The notes under the pieces were generated by a model that was not told the origin of the DNA, made no database searches, and saw only the letters and a list, made by a program, of their open reading frames with translations. The translations under genes were made by a program, and so were the position numbers. Of a stretch of 64,000 nucleotides of DNA, positions 37,801 through 46,120 are shown one piece after another. This stretch comes from DASQPR01 sp963797675 (lineage in GTDB: Bacteria; Actinomycetota; Actinomycetes; Mycobacteriales; Micromonosporaceae): positions 186,001 to 250,000 of the forward strand of contig CAWCQQ010000002.1 in assembly GCA_963797675.1 (NCBI GenBank), written 5' to 3'. Each line of letters opens with the position of its first letter. Position 1 is the first letter of the stretch.

Positions 37801-37931
37801 CGACCGGGCATGGTCTCTCCGCGCTGCCACTGCTGCTGGTCGCCGCCGGCGCATTGGTGATCTACGGGATTACCGGTGCGGTCGCCGGCCGTTCGTTGTC
37901 GAAGCGCTCGTACGGGCAGGTGGCGTCATGA
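34836..37931 (+). CDS. large FtsX-family ABC transporter permease (first of pair)
   Basis: This protein of 1031 aa starts with a helix after 'MFRLVLRAMNARRAQG' followed by a large extracytoplasmic domain. Transmembrane clusters lie near residues 290-400 and 440-520, with a final group of three at the C-terminus (from 'LRFQILTGAVGLLLAAGALV'). The segment 'RRADIGLLKLRGSGRYTLLR' is the FtsX/MacB coupling loop, repeated near the end as 'GTELVALRVQGLSRRAASA'. ATG 34836 follows a GGGGG tract; GTG 34830 is two codons upstream. No ATPase gene is adjacent. Cargo is unknown; envelope lipid or peptide export is typical of the class. Confidence 0.88.
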   Translation: MFRLVLRAMNARRAQGFAVLILCALAVGSAVTAPWYVLTATNRSTASEIAAATPAERIVSIAEDAQIGGNAGTTLDTYYRSVVDKYDVQFGKPIEGVTTLMDVSTNPTAVPLTMAYRDGVCDHVVVVGSCPTGLNEVMLTQVTATQLGVTAGDTFATHTSNGSIKLTVTGIYRRSDPNGDYWSSVLFSGTGSLSGGLDTSFLAAASDSMFTGLDTMSQKLITLASIGIDLPVPSSTLGTAGLADRLDAGNYQVRLASVTLYTKVDVLSDAVAADRSSVRLGVAAALLELLAICWFALFIAARYTARDRRADIGLLKLRGSGRYTLLRLSLGQSLVPIAGGLVLGVMAAAAAGYLSPALADRSPFALELSGIATVIALVGTLIAIAVAEWRTGRADVADLLRRVPARRRGVRADVADLVVVVLAAAAAFQGRVDSSTSGLVTIAPGLIVLAVALIAARLLIAVCISIGAAALRTGRVRTAVGVLQVARRPGIDRVFVLLTVSVALLALAGTGLRSSTQVRAARAVIDMGAPRVLTVHGTTPLNLMSVVRAADPGGHDAMAVVTYPSSDPIVNGKADASLDQPLVAVDASRFASVAAWPDRDDAVTPTEFAALLQPKLPPSVEFTGPALTLDATGTDAADGGAPYLVLSIVDTVTGDLLNVGFGPLHNGRQTLTRPVTQCANDSCRIYALEITGPPTPYGAWDWDVLADAYKYQGIVGTAVAINGLSSPSGTVLDGTDLGDVTRWRTQSDINDMGLGVSYAGATMTMTVTDEPKPQDQGGGGSVYTTDGPIPLPVFTAGGTDGAIGQLEQINGTPLPVTFVGALPVLPAVGGSGLVTDLTTLEHSTMDLGQDEVFQVWLSASAPASLISKLQAGGLVILHDATIVGYRDHLGQQGPSAALRFQILTGAVGLLLAAGALVVVAAAERRPRGTELVALRVQGLSRRAASAIGYGGYGILILLAVGSGILAAILARLLAANRTPLFIDSWSLIPTGHGLSALPLLLVAAGALVIYGITGAVAGRSLSKRSYGQVAS

Positions 37932-40876
37932 TCCCGCTGCTCTACACGATGATCCGTTCCCGCCGTACGCAGGCGTTCACGATGCTGCTTCTGGCCGCAC
38001 TCGCGGCGATTGCAGCACTCGTCGGTCCCGCCTACCTGACCCATGTCGACGCGACCGTGGCTGCGCGGCAGTGGAGTGACGCAACCGCAGTCCAACGCAC
38101 GATTGAGTTCTCGGTCGCGGTGTCGCCGGCCGCGGTGGCTCTCGGCTCACAGGTCGATCCGCAGCTCACGACGACCGTCGGGGACATTCCGGGCTTCTCG
38201 ACGGTGCAGTCGACGGCCGTACCGGTGTCGATCATGAATGGCGCCGGTTCGGCCAAGCCACCGCAGGGGGTGGTCTTGTCCCGGCAGGATGTCTGCGTGC
38301 ATATCACGGTCATCCGCGGCCGATGCATGGTCGGCGTCGCGGAGGTCATGCTGCCGAGCGCGCTGGCGAGGACGCTGCATCTCGCGCCCGGTGACACGAT
38401 CGCCCTCGCGACGTCCGTCGCCGGTGCCGGCGTCAATCAGAATCTGAGCCAGCTGAGCAAACTGTTTCAGGCGACCGTTACCGGGATCTATGCACCCACG
38501 TCGCCGACCGAGGTCTATTGGGGGCCGACACCGTACTTCGCGGCCGGCCGTACGGCGCCGATCCTGTCGGACGATTCCACGGTCGAGGCGTTGCCGTCCG
38601 GCGCCAAATCCGTCACGACGCTGGCGATCCCGAGCCGGAGCATGTTCGCATCGGATCTGCCGAAGCTGTCGGCGACGGTCGCGGCGGTGCAGCTGAAGGC
38701 GGCAACCGCTCAGGTCAAGGTGGCGACCGCGATTCCGGATCTGATCGCGACGATCCAGGAGAACGAGGCGGTGACGAGTCGCCTGATCCCGGTCGCGGCG
38801 GTTCCACTGGTCGCACTGGCCTGGTTCGTGATCTTCCTGGCTGCCGCGTACACGGCTGCGGCGACGCGATTCGAGTACGGCGTCGTCGCGCTCCGCGGTT
38901 CGCCTCGCTTCCTGCGATGGTGGCTGGCCGCTGGCGAGAACGTCACGATGATCCTGATCGGAACGTTCGCCAGCTTCGGCATTGTGCGGTTGTTCGCACC
39001 GGCGTCGATCGAGTGGGCTCTGGTGGCCATGGCGGGCAGCCTGTTCGCCGTGCTCGTCGCGGTCGTCAAGCCGGTCAGCAGCTCGGCTGCGCCACTGCTG
39101 CGCCGGATCCCGGCCACGGTACGCGGCCTGGGCAGCCGGATCGGCATCACCAGCGAGATCCTCATCGTGATCGCCGCGATTGTGGCCGCGATCCAGCTGC
39201 GGCTGTCGGGTGGCGATCTGCGCGGCGTGACGCTGCTCGTACCCGGGTTGATCATCCTTGGTACGGCGACCGCGGCGAGCTTCGCGGTCGTGCCGGTCGC
39301 CCGCCGGATCGGGCGGCGCGCGATCGATCGGGGTCGGGTGGCAACGGCGATCGCTGCGTTCGGGATCGGCCGCCGCCCGGGCGCGCAGCGCATTCTCATC
39401 CTGATGGCGGTGGCGGTCGGACTGATGGCGTTCGCGGCTTCCGGGCAGTCGGTCGCGACGACCGGCCGTACCGATCTCTCGACCGTGCAGACCGGCGCCA
39501 CGCGCGTCGTCAGCATTGCGACGGCAACGCGTTCGCAGATCCTGGCCGCGGTCGACGCGGCTGACCCGGACGGTCACTGGGCGATGGCGGTCGTCGGGCT
39601 GCCGGCCACGACGCCGGGCGTGCCGCCGGTGATCGCGGTCGACGCAACCCGGCTCGGAGCCGTCGCGACGTGGAGCCCCGCGTACGGGACGTTGAGCGCC
39701 GCCACGATCGGGACGCTGCTGCATCCGTCCGGGTACGCACCACCGATCAACGTCACCGCATCGTCGATCGCGGTCGACGTGACCACGGCCGGACTGACCA
39801 ACCAGATGGAGATGACGCTCGGCCTTGATCTCGTGCCACTGGACGGGTCGGCGCCACTGGCGGTCCCACTCGGCAAGCTGACGAACGGCGCCGCAACGTT
39901 GACCGCGGCGATCCCGTGTGCGGCCGGTTGCCGGATCGCCGGCTTCGGATTCGACCAGGGCCGGATCAGCACCTACGCGTTTACGTTGACGGTCCGTGCC
40001 GTCCGCGCCGACGGACAGCAGGTGATCGGCAGCACGGCCGGCTCGGATTGGATCGGAGGCAACGGCAGCTCGGTCACTGCCGGAGCGGCCGGTCCGACCA
40101 TCTCGCTGAACAGCCCGAATTCCAACGCCACACACGTACGCGTGACGCCGGCACCGAGTCCGCTGCCGATCGTGACGACGTCGCATCTGCCGAAGTCCGT
40201 CTCGATCAACACGCTCGACGGCACCTCGATGCCGGTCGTCAGCGTTGCGGAACTGCCAGGCCTGCCACGACTAGGTCGCTCCGGCGCGTTGATCGACCTC
40301 CGGTACGCCGACCTGCTGACCACCGACAACGGGTCCGCGGTCAACCCGCAGGTCTGGCTCGGTCCGTCGGCACCGGCCGATGCGCTGTCCCGCCTAGCGG
40401 CGCACGGTCTGATCATCGCGAGTTCGACGACACCGGCCGCCGAGGCGAACGACCTCAACGAGCAGGGTCCGGCGCAGGCACTGCGGTTCCATCTGCTGGC
40501 CGCGCTGCTGGCCATCCTCCTCGCGATCGGAACAATCCTGCTCGTCGCGGTGATCGACCGGAGCCCGCGTACCGACGAATTGGCGGCGCTGCGTCGGCAG
40601 GGCGTCTCCGCTCGAACGGTCGGTCGGGCCGCCTCGGCCGGCTATCTCTCGATCGCGGCGGTGGCCGGCGTGATCGGGCTCGTCTCGGCTGCGCTCGCCT
40701 GGTGGGTGGCGGGCGGCTACCTGCCGATCTTCACGGCGGCGCAGTCGATCTGGCCAGCACCGACCTGGCCGAGTCTGGTCGCCGTCGGCTGGCCGTGGTT
40801 GGGGAGCCTGGTGGTGCTGTGTGCCGTGTCGTTCGCCGCCGGGATCGACCTGCGGAGGTCGATCCGCGGCCGGTAG
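37928..40876 (+). CDS. large FtsX-family ABC transporter permease (second of pair)
   Basis: This 982-aa permease shares its architecture with the upstream gene: an N-terminal helix ('AFTMLLLAALAAIAALVGPA'), a long extracytoplasmic region, central helix clusters and three C-terminal helices. The coupling loops 'RFEYGVVALRGSPRFLRWW' and 'RTDELAALRRQGVSARTVGR' mark the FtsX family. The ATG overlaps the previous stop by four bases, so the two probably form a heterodimer. The sequences look like ancient duplicates. The partner ATPase must be encoded elsewhere. Confidence 0.88.
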   Translation: MIPLLYTMIRSRRTQAFTMLLLAALAAIAALVGPAYLTHVDATVAARQWSDATAVQRTIEFSVAVSPAAVALGSQVDPQLTTTVGDIPGFSTVQSTAVPVSIMNGAGSAKPPQGVVLSRQDVCVHITVIRGRCMVGVAEVMLPSALARTLHLAPGDTIALATSVAGAGVNQNLSQLSKLFQATVTGIYAPTSPTEVYWGPTPYFAAGRTAPILSDDSTVEALPSGAKSVTTLAIPSRSMFASDLPKLSATVAAVQLKAATAQVKVATAIPDLIATIQENEAVTSRLIPVAAVPLVALAWFVIFLAAAYTAAATRFEYGVVALRGSPRFLRWWLAAGENVTMILIGTFASFGIVRLFAPASIEWALVAMAGSLFAVLVAVVKPVSSSAAPLLRRIPATVRGLGSRIGITSEILIVIAAIVAAIQLRLSGGDLRGVTLLVPGLIILGTATAASFAVVPVARRIGRRAIDRGRVATAIAAFGIGRRPGAQRILILMAVAVGLMAFAASGQSVATTGRTDLSTVQTGATRVVSIATATRSQILAAVDAADPDGHWAMAVVGLPATTPGVPPVIAVDATRLGAVATWSPAYGTLSAATIGTLLHPSGYAPPINVTASSIAVDVTTAGLTNQMEMTLGLDLVPLDGSAPLAVPLGKLTNGAATLTAAIPCAAGCRIAGFGFDQGRISTYAFTLTVRAVRADGQQVIGSTAGSDWIGGNGSSVTAGAAGPTISLNSPNSNATHVRVTPAPSPLPIVTTSHLPKSVSINTLDGTSMPVVSVAELPGLPRLGRSGALIDLRYADLLTTDNGSAVNPQVWLGPSAPADALSRLAAHGLIIASSTTPAAEANDLNEQGPAQALRFHLLAALLAILLAIGTILLVAVIDRSPRTDELAALRRQGVSARTVGRAASAGYLSIAAVAGVIGLVSAALAWWVAGGYLPIFTAAQSIWPAPTWPSLVAVGWPWLGSLVVLCAVSFAAGIDLRRSIRGR

Positions 40877-40885
40877 CCGCTGTGG

Positions 40886-41818
40886 TTACCGGCGCAGTCG
40901 CGACGGGTCGGTCTCCCACCAGGGCGCCTGCAGGCCGTCGTCATCATCGGGAACGGGCCCGGCGGCCGCTTCGAGCTGATCGAGTTCGCGGTCGACCGCG
41001 ATCGTCTGCTCCCGATCGTCGCGGACCCACTTGCGGAACAGCGCGCCCAGAAACGGCAGGCCGGAGAGGTCACCGATGATCCAGAAAGCGGTTCCGCCGG
41101 CGATCTGATCGCTGCGCGGGCTGAGCCCCCAGTCGCGGATGGCCTCGTAGTGGGCCAGGCCGACAATCTCGTGCCCGAAGATCAGCAGCAAGCCCAGGCC
41201 GCCGTCGAAGATCACTTCCGCAAACGTGATGCCGATCGAGACGAGCGCGAAATACGCCTTCGGCACCGGATCGACCTGCAGCCGCGTCCAGTAATAGGCC
41301 CATCCGACCGCGACGAACCAGACGTTCGTGAGTTGGTTGACAATGCCGCCGCGCAGCGCGACGTCGAACCATGACGTGAAGAAGAACGCGAACGGCGTGG
41401 TCAGCAGCACGATCGAGATGACCGCCGGGAACGTGACGGACTTCGCGAACATGCTGTGCCCGACGACACGCAACCGAGCCGCCGTCTTCGGCTTCACGGC
41501 CATCATGAGCAGGCGTAACGGCATCCCGAGCGCGAGAAACATCGGTGTGACCATCATCAGGATCACGCTCTGGACGGCCCGCACCCAAAACAGCGTGGTG
41601 TCGTAGACGCCGATGAACGACATCGTCATCAAGACCCAAGATCCAAGGCCAAATCCGACGAACAATGTGGTACGCCCAGCCGGCCACCCGCCGACTTTGC
41701 GTACGCCCCGGAGATATGCCGCACCGATCACGATCACGAGTACGCCGCTCAGCGGCACGAACTGCCACGACGTGAGGGCGGTGATCGGGGTCAGCGGTGC
41801 GATGGCTTCGTACGGCAC
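40886..41818 (-). CDS. CtaG-like cytochrome c oxidase assembly factor
   Basis: This 310-aa membrane protein has about seven or eight helices and matches the caa3-type CtaG family. Markers include 'AVQSVILMMVTPMFLALGMP' with 'LRLLMMAV', 'FNTSW'-like 'FFFTSWFDVAL', and 'DQIAGGTAFWIIGDL'. Members help copper delivery or assembly of terminal oxidases. The acidic, Pro/Trp-containing C-terminal tail is cytoplasmic. It is convergent with the FtsX operon (nine-base gap) and divergent from ssd. In some genomes the domain is fused to CopD; here it stands alone. Confidence 0.86.
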   Translation of the reverse strand: MPYEAIAPLTPITALTSWQFVPLSGVLVIVIGAAYLRGVRKVGGWPAGRTTLFVGFGLGSWVLMTMSFIGVYDTTLFWVRAVQSVILMMVTPMFLALGMPLRLLMMAVKPKTAARLRVVGHSMFAKSVTFPAVISIVLLTTPFAFFFTSWFDVALRGGIVNQLTNVWFVAVGWAYYWTRLQVDPVPKAYFALVSIGITFAEVIFDGGLGLLLIFGHEIVGLAHYEAIRDWGLSPRSDQIAGGTAFWIIGDLSGLPFLGALFRKWVRDDREQTIAVDRELDQLEAAAGPVPDDDDGLQAPWWETDPSRLRR

Positions 41819-41860
41819 ACGGCTGAGCGTACGCGCGGTGCACCGACCGGCATCCGTTGG

Positions 41861-41907
41861 TTATCCACAAGCACCCTCGCTGTCCACAGAATCGATAGGC
41901 ATCGATT
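41861..41907. promoter_or_regulatory. DnaA-box-like pair and dyad upstream of ssd/tad
   Basis: TTATCCACA (41861-41869) and CTGTCCACA (41880-41888) resemble DnaA boxes (actinobacterial consensus TTGTCCACA). They are followed by the perfect dyad AATCGAT-AGGC-ATCGATT (41890-41907). All lie within 105 bases of the ssd start. Function is not shown. Confidence 0.4.
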
Positions 41908-41965
41908 GTTATGGACGGACGGCCGAGGCACGGTATGCGGGTCGCGCCAACGCTGGAGGAAGACG

Positions 41966-43075
41966 ATGGTTGCTCATCCGCAGGAAACGACCCGACGGCC
42001 CAGTCCGCTCATCATCACCGCAGATCCTTTGCTGCTCGAGGAGCTTCTGCGACTCACCGCGGATGTCGGCCTCATCGCCGACGTGGCGCCGGATCCGGCC
42101 GCCGCACGGTCCTGGTTTCCGGCCGCCCCGCTGGTCTTCATAGGGCGGGACATGGCCGAGGCATGCATCCGGGCCGGGTTCCGATCACGACCCGATGTCA
42201 TCCTCATCGACCTGCGCGATCGCGGTAGTAATGAGGAGAAACCGGTCGCCGACATCGAGATCGCCGAGCGCCTCGGTGCAGACCATGTGGCGTTCCTGCC
42301 GGCCGGCGAGCCGTGGCTGGTGGCCCGGCTGAGCCGGTGGGAAGAGGGTCAGATTGCCGATGTGATCGGTGTTCTCGGCGGGCGCGGTGGTGCGGGCGCG
42401 TCCGTGCTCGCCGGCGGTCTTGCCGTCACCGGCGCTCGCCAGGGCCGATCGACGATGCTGATCGATGCGGATCCGCTCGGCGGCGGTGTCGATCTGGTGA
42501 TGGGTTGGGAGCATCGCGACGGGCTGCGCTGGCCCGCACTCTCCGGCGCAGGCGGTAACGCCCACCCGAGCACGCTCCTGGACGCGCTTCCCGGCCAATC
42601 GGACCTGGTTGTGCTCTCGTGGGATCGCGGTGAGCCGACCAGCGCATCGCCCGACGCAATGGCGGTCGCGCTCGATGCGGGTCGGCATGATCGCGATCTC
42701 GTCATCGTTGATCTGCCGCGCAGCATCGACGATGCGTCCGCACTGGCGTTGACCGTCGCCGATCGCACCTATTTGGTCGTCCCGGCGGAGTTGCGCGCGT
42801 GCGCCGCTGCGGCACGGGTTGCGGCGACGGTGATCTCGCTCTGCCCTGACCTGCAGGTCGTCGTGCGGCGCCCGGCGCCCGGCCGGTTGACGCCGGTGGA
42901 GGTCGCGGACGCGGTCGGGCTGCCGCTCGCCGGATCGTTCGACCTCGAGACGTCGATCACAAATGCTCTCGAACGCGGAGAGCCGCCGACCGGCAACGGG
43001 CGCGGATCGCTGGCCAAGCTCTGCGAGCGGCTGCTGGCCGCTGGTGCCGTCGAGATCGACCGGGATGCAGCATGA
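41966..43075 (+). CDS. ssd: septum-site-determining protein Ssd (CpaE/MinD-like)
   Basis: This 369-aa protein leads the tad operon. An N-terminal receiver-like region (residues 1-120) precedes a MinD/CpaE-type ATPase domain. Its P-loop reads 'VLGGRGGAGASVLAGGLAV' and lacks the Walker A lysine, a deviation typical of actinobacterial Ssd. 'STMLIDADPLGGGVDLVMGW' is the switch-like strand. Ssd over-expression blocks septation in mycobacteria; in this operon a CpaE-like role in placing the pilus machine is plausible. ATG 41966 has GGAGGAAG just upstream; the frame is open 20 codons further back. Confidence 0.9.
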   Translation: MVAHPQETTRRPSPLIITADPLLLEELLRLTADVGLIADVAPDPAAARSWFPAAPLVFIGRDMAEACIRAGFRSRPDVILIDLRDRGSNEEKPVADIEIAERLGADHVAFLPAGEPWLVARLSRWEEGQIADVIGVLGGRGGAGASVLAGGLAVTGARQGRSTMLIDADPLGGGVDLVMGWEHRDGLRWPALSGAGGNAHPSTLLDALPGQSDLVVLSWDRGEPTSASPDAMAVALDAGRHDRDLVIVDLPRSIDDASALALTVADRTYLVVPAELRACAAAARVAATVISLCPDLQVVVRRPAPGRLTPVEVADAVGLPLAGSFDLETSITNALERGEPPTGNGRGSLAKLCERLLAAGAVEIDRDAA

Positions 43076-44220
43076 CCACGTTCACGCCGGTCGTCCCGGA
43101 GACCGTGGCGACGTTCCAGGCGCCGCGACGCAGCCCGGGCGCGGCGCTCGCCCCTTCGGCTCCGATACCACAGCCGGCACTCGCGCCGCGAACCTCCGAT
43201 CTCACCGGCGTCGGCGCAATCGCGCCGTTGCTCGCCGATCCGGCCGTGACCGACGTTCTGGTCAACGGCGGCGAGGTGTGGGTCGATCGTGGCAACGGAC
43301 TGATCCGGCATCCGGTGGCGATCGGCTCGCCGGCCGAGGTCCGTCGGCTGGCACAACGGCTGGCATCCGCATGCGGTCGCCGTCTCGACGAGGCTTCGCC
43401 CTACGTGGACGCCTACCTGCCGGACGGCACCCGAGTGCATGCCATCCTCCCGCCGGTGGCCACCCGCGGTCCGTACCTGTCGTTGCGGGCGTTCCGCCGC
43501 CGCGCGTTCCGCCTCGACGATCTGGTCAACGGCGGATCGGTGAGCCCGCTGGGCGCCGAGTTGCTCGCCGGCATCGTCGCCGCCCGCCTGTCCTACCTGG
43601 TCACCGGCGGTGCCGGGTCGGGAAAGAGCACCGTCCTAACGACTCTGCTCGGCCTCGTTCCGCATGACGAGCGGGTGGTGATCGTCGAGGATGCGCCCGA
43701 ACTCCAGCCGGATCACCCGCACGTCGTCGGGCTCGCCGCGCGTACCGCGAATATCGAAGGTGCGGGCATGATCACCGTACGCGACCTGGTCCGGCAGGCG
43801 CTGCGAATGCGACCCGATCGGCTGGTGATCGGAGAGTGCCGAGGCGCCGAGGTCATCGATCTGCTCGGTGCGTTGAATACCGGTCACGAGGGCGGCGCCG
43901 GGACGCTGCATGCGAACACCGCAGATGACGTGCCCGCCCGGCTGGAGGCGCTCGGGCTGCTCTCCGGCGTACCGAGGGCAGCCCTGCATGCCCAGATCGC
44001 GGCCGGCATCCAGGTCGTCATCCACGTCCGCCGTACGCCGACCGGACGCGTACTGGACGAGATCGCCGTACTGCGGCCGGTCGGCACAGGCGGCGCGATC
44101 GAAACCGTCTCCGCCTGGCATCGGCACGGCGGCATGCGACCGGGCGCGGTCGTGCTCGCCGACCTGCTGTCCGAGCGCGGTCGCCGTCCTCCGGCAGGTC
44201 TTCTGGCCGGTCGGCCGTGA
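43072..44220 (+). CDS. tadA: TadA/CpaF-type secretion ATPase
   Basis: This 382-aa type II/IV secretion traffic ATPase powers Flp pilus assembly. An N-terminal domain has 'VTDVLVNGGEVWVDRGNGL', and the Walker A is 'VTGGAGSGKSTVLTTLL'. The Asp box is near 'VVIVEDAPEL' and Walker B is 'RPDRLVIGECRGAEVIDLL', with a His box around 'GHEGGAGTLHANTADD'. All catalytic elements are intact. It overlaps ssd (ATGA) and tadB (GTGA). It is shorter than proteobacterial CpaF, as usual for the actinobacterial form. Confidence 0.95.
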   Translation: MTTFTPVVPETVATFQAPRRSPGAALAPSAPIPQPALAPRTSDLTGVGAIAPLLADPAVTDVLVNGGEVWVDRGNGLIRHPVAIGSPAEVRRLAQRLASACGRRLDEASPYVDAYLPDGTRVHAILPPVATRGPYLSLRAFRRRAFRLDDLVNGGSVSPLGAELLAGIVAARLSYLVTGGAGSGKSTVLTTLLGLVPHDERVVIVEDAPELQPDHPHVVGLAARTANIEGAGMITVRDLVRQALRMRPDRLVIGECRGAEVIDLLGALNTGHEGGAGTLHANTADDVPARLEALGLLSGVPRAALHAQIAAGIQVVIHVRRTPTGRVLDEIAVLRPVGTGGAIETVSAWHRHGGMRPGAVVLADLLSERGRRPPAGLLAGRP

Positions 44221-44951
44221 GCGCCGCTCGGCTGCGGTTGCCGCGGCTGCGCGATCGGACTCGGCTCGGGCGCCTTGTCGCTCTCGGAACGCCATCGCGC
44301 GGACTCGGTCCGAGACTGGTCGATGCGGCGCTCCGCCATGCCGTGATCACCCGCGTCGTCGGGGTCGCGGTGTCCGCAGTCGCGGCCGGGCTCGACGCCG
44401 GCCCGGTCGCCGCCGGAATCGCCGGTGTCTACGTGGCGGTCGCGATCGGCGTACTCGTCCGGCGGCGGCGTGATGCCGCAGAGTCGCGTGCTGGCGCGGC
44501 GGCGACGGACGGGCTCGTCGCCCTGGCAGCCGATCTGCGTGCCGGTGCCGAACCGGGTGCGAGTGCGGCTGCGGTGCTGCCCGCGATCAGCGCGGCCGGG
44601 GCAGCCGGCTCTCGGATCGTCGACCAGATCCGGATCGCGTGCCGGGTTGCCGAGGTGACCGGTGCCCGCCTGAGCGATCTTCTGGACCGCGTAGATACCG
44701 ATGCTCGGGCCGTCGCCCGGGTCGCCGTACTCGCGTCGGCGCAGGCCGCCGGCGTACGCGCAACCGCCTGGCTACTGGCCGGCCTGCCGGTCGGCGGGAT
44801 CGCCTTGGGTTACGGGATCGGTGCCGATCCGCTGTGGGAACTGCTGCACACGAAGGTCGGTGCTCTGTGCTCCGCGGTCGCCCTCTCGTTGCAGGTCGCC
44901 GGGCTGGCGTGGACCCAACGGCTCGCCGACACGGCGAAGGCAGTCCGATGA
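44217..44951 (+). CDS. tadB: TadB-like pilus platform protein
   Basis: This 244-aa type II secretion F-domain protein has an N-terminal basic segment and two helices (near residues 40-80). A cytoplasmic F domain follows ('LVALAADLRAGAEPGASAAA', 'ARLSDLLDRVDTDARAVARV') and then two C-terminal helices ('WLLAGLPVGGIALGYGIG', 'VGALCSAVALSLQVAGLAWT'). It should form the inner-membrane platform with TadC. The GTG start overlaps tadA. The stop TGA 44949-44951 overlaps ATG 44948, the natural tadC start. Confidence 0.88.
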   Translation: MSAARLRLPRLRDRTRLGRLVALGTPSRGLGPRLVDAALRHAVITRVVGVAVSAVAAGLDAGPVAAGIAGVYVAVAIGVLVRRRRDAAESRAGAAATDGLVALAADLRAGAEPGASAAAVLPAISAAGAAGSRIVDQIRIACRVAEVTGARLSDLLDRVDTDARAVARVAVLASAQAAGVRATAWLLAGLPVGGIALGYGIGADPLWELLHTKVGALCSAVALSLQVAGLAWTQRLADTAKAVR

Positions 44952-45932
44952 TCGGCAACAATTCCTCGTCGCGATACGTCGCCAGCGCAGGTGGCCAAGC
45001 CAGGCCCGTCCACCGGCCCGACAGTCCGACATCCGAGCGAGGCGGTGCCACCTCCGCGGAAGGCGGCACCGTCTCCGCGGAACGCGCCACCTCTGCCAGG
45101 GGCGGCGCCACTTCCGCCAGGGGCGGCGCCACTTCCGCCAGGGGCGGCGCCACTTCCGCCAGGGGCGGTGCTACCTCCACCAGCGGTGCTACCTCCCAAG
45201 GGCGGCGCCACTTCCGCCAAGGGCGGCGCCAAATCCGAAAGGGGCAAGGCGGCCGGCTTCCGCGACGCATCGCTCGTCCGGCGCCTGGCGATGATCGGCA
45301 GGTCGCGGCGTACGGAGACCGATCGTGACCGAATCGGCGCCGGACCGGTCGCCGCCGGATCGCTGGCCGGTGCGTCAGCGATCTGGCTGCTGATCGGCGG
45401 CCGGCTCGGCATCGCAGCCGGCTCGATCGGTGCGATCTGGCTGGTCAGCGTATTGCGGCGGCTCGAGTCGCCGGCACATCGGCGGGAACGCGCGCGGATC
45501 GCAGCCGTCGTGCCGTTTGCCGCGGATCTCCTCGCCGCGGTGCTCCGATCGGGCGCGCCGACCGAACATGCGATGCGGACGGTCGGTACCGCGATCGGCG
45601 GCACGCTCGGCCGGCGGTTCGTTCGGGTGGCGGACGGTCTCCGGCTCGGCCTCACACCGGCCGACGCGTGGGCCGCGCTGCGTGCACGTGCTGAAACGGC
45701 CCGGCTCGCCGACACCGTGGCGCGTAGTTCGGACAGCGGGGCGGCGGTCGCCCGCGCGCTGGAGCTGCTTGCCGACGCGCTACGCGCCGAGGGCTTGGCC
45801 CGGGTGGAGTCGACCGCCCAACGCCTCGGTGTCCTGATGGTGCTGCCGCTCGGGCTCTGCTTCCTGCCCGCCTTCGTTTTTGCCGGCGTCGTGCCGGTGA
45901 TCGTCGCTGTCCTCAGCGGTGTCCTGCGGTGA
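44948..45932 (+). CDS. tadC: TadC-like pilus platform protein with repeat region and probable one-base frameshift
   Basis: The conserved F-domain body (from about ATG 45291; 'AAVVPFAADLLAAVLRSGAP', 'LELLADALRAEGLARVESTA', C-terminal helices) is in one frame, open from GTG 44991. The coupled ATG 44948, overlapping the tadB stop, is in another frame and encodes a Ser-rich start followed by heptapeptides of the type RGGATSA. The repeat changes frame at CCC 45195-45197: removing one C joins both parts into about 327 residues, with KGGATSAKGG continuing in register. Without this, translation must start at 44991 or 45291. Homologues normally lack the repeat extension. Confidence 0.8.
45038..45238 (+). 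repeat. 21-bp minisatellite inside tadC
   Basis: A 21-bp unit recurs about nine times; three consecutive copies (45095, 45116, 45137) are identical and flanking copies are diverged. Because 21 is divisible by three, copy-number change would keep the frame. The unit encodes A-R-G-G-A-T-S in the frame of the coupled tadC start. Confidence 0.9.
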
Positions 45933-45943
45933 GAGGAGAACCA

Positions 45944-46120
45944 ATGACCTGGCTTAAGGCCGTCATCCGGAAGGGGCGGCGGGACGGCGGGATGACCACC
46001 GCCGAGTACGCCGTCGGCACGCTGGCCGCGGTTGCGTTCGCCGGCGTATTGCTGAAGGTGCTCACGTCCGCGAGCATCCAGTCCGCGCTGGCGGCGATCG
46101 TCAGCCGAGCGTTGAAGTGA
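45944..46120 (+). CDS. DUF4244 Flp-like prepilin
   Basis: This 58-aa protein has a basic leader followed by 'GGMTTAEYAVGTLAAVAFAG', i.e. a Gly before the cleavage point, a Thr/Ala/Glu-Tyr start of the mature helix and one hydrophobic helix, as in Flp pilins. It is the likely structural pilin of the Tad system. ATG 45944 is chosen because GAGAGGAG precedes it; the in-frame GTG 45929 overlaps the tadC stop. It is the same size as the mycobacterial counterpart between tadC and tadE. Confidence 0.88.
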   Translation: MTWLKAVIRKGRRDGGMTTAEYAVGTLAAVAFAGVLLKVLTSASIQSALAAIVSRALK

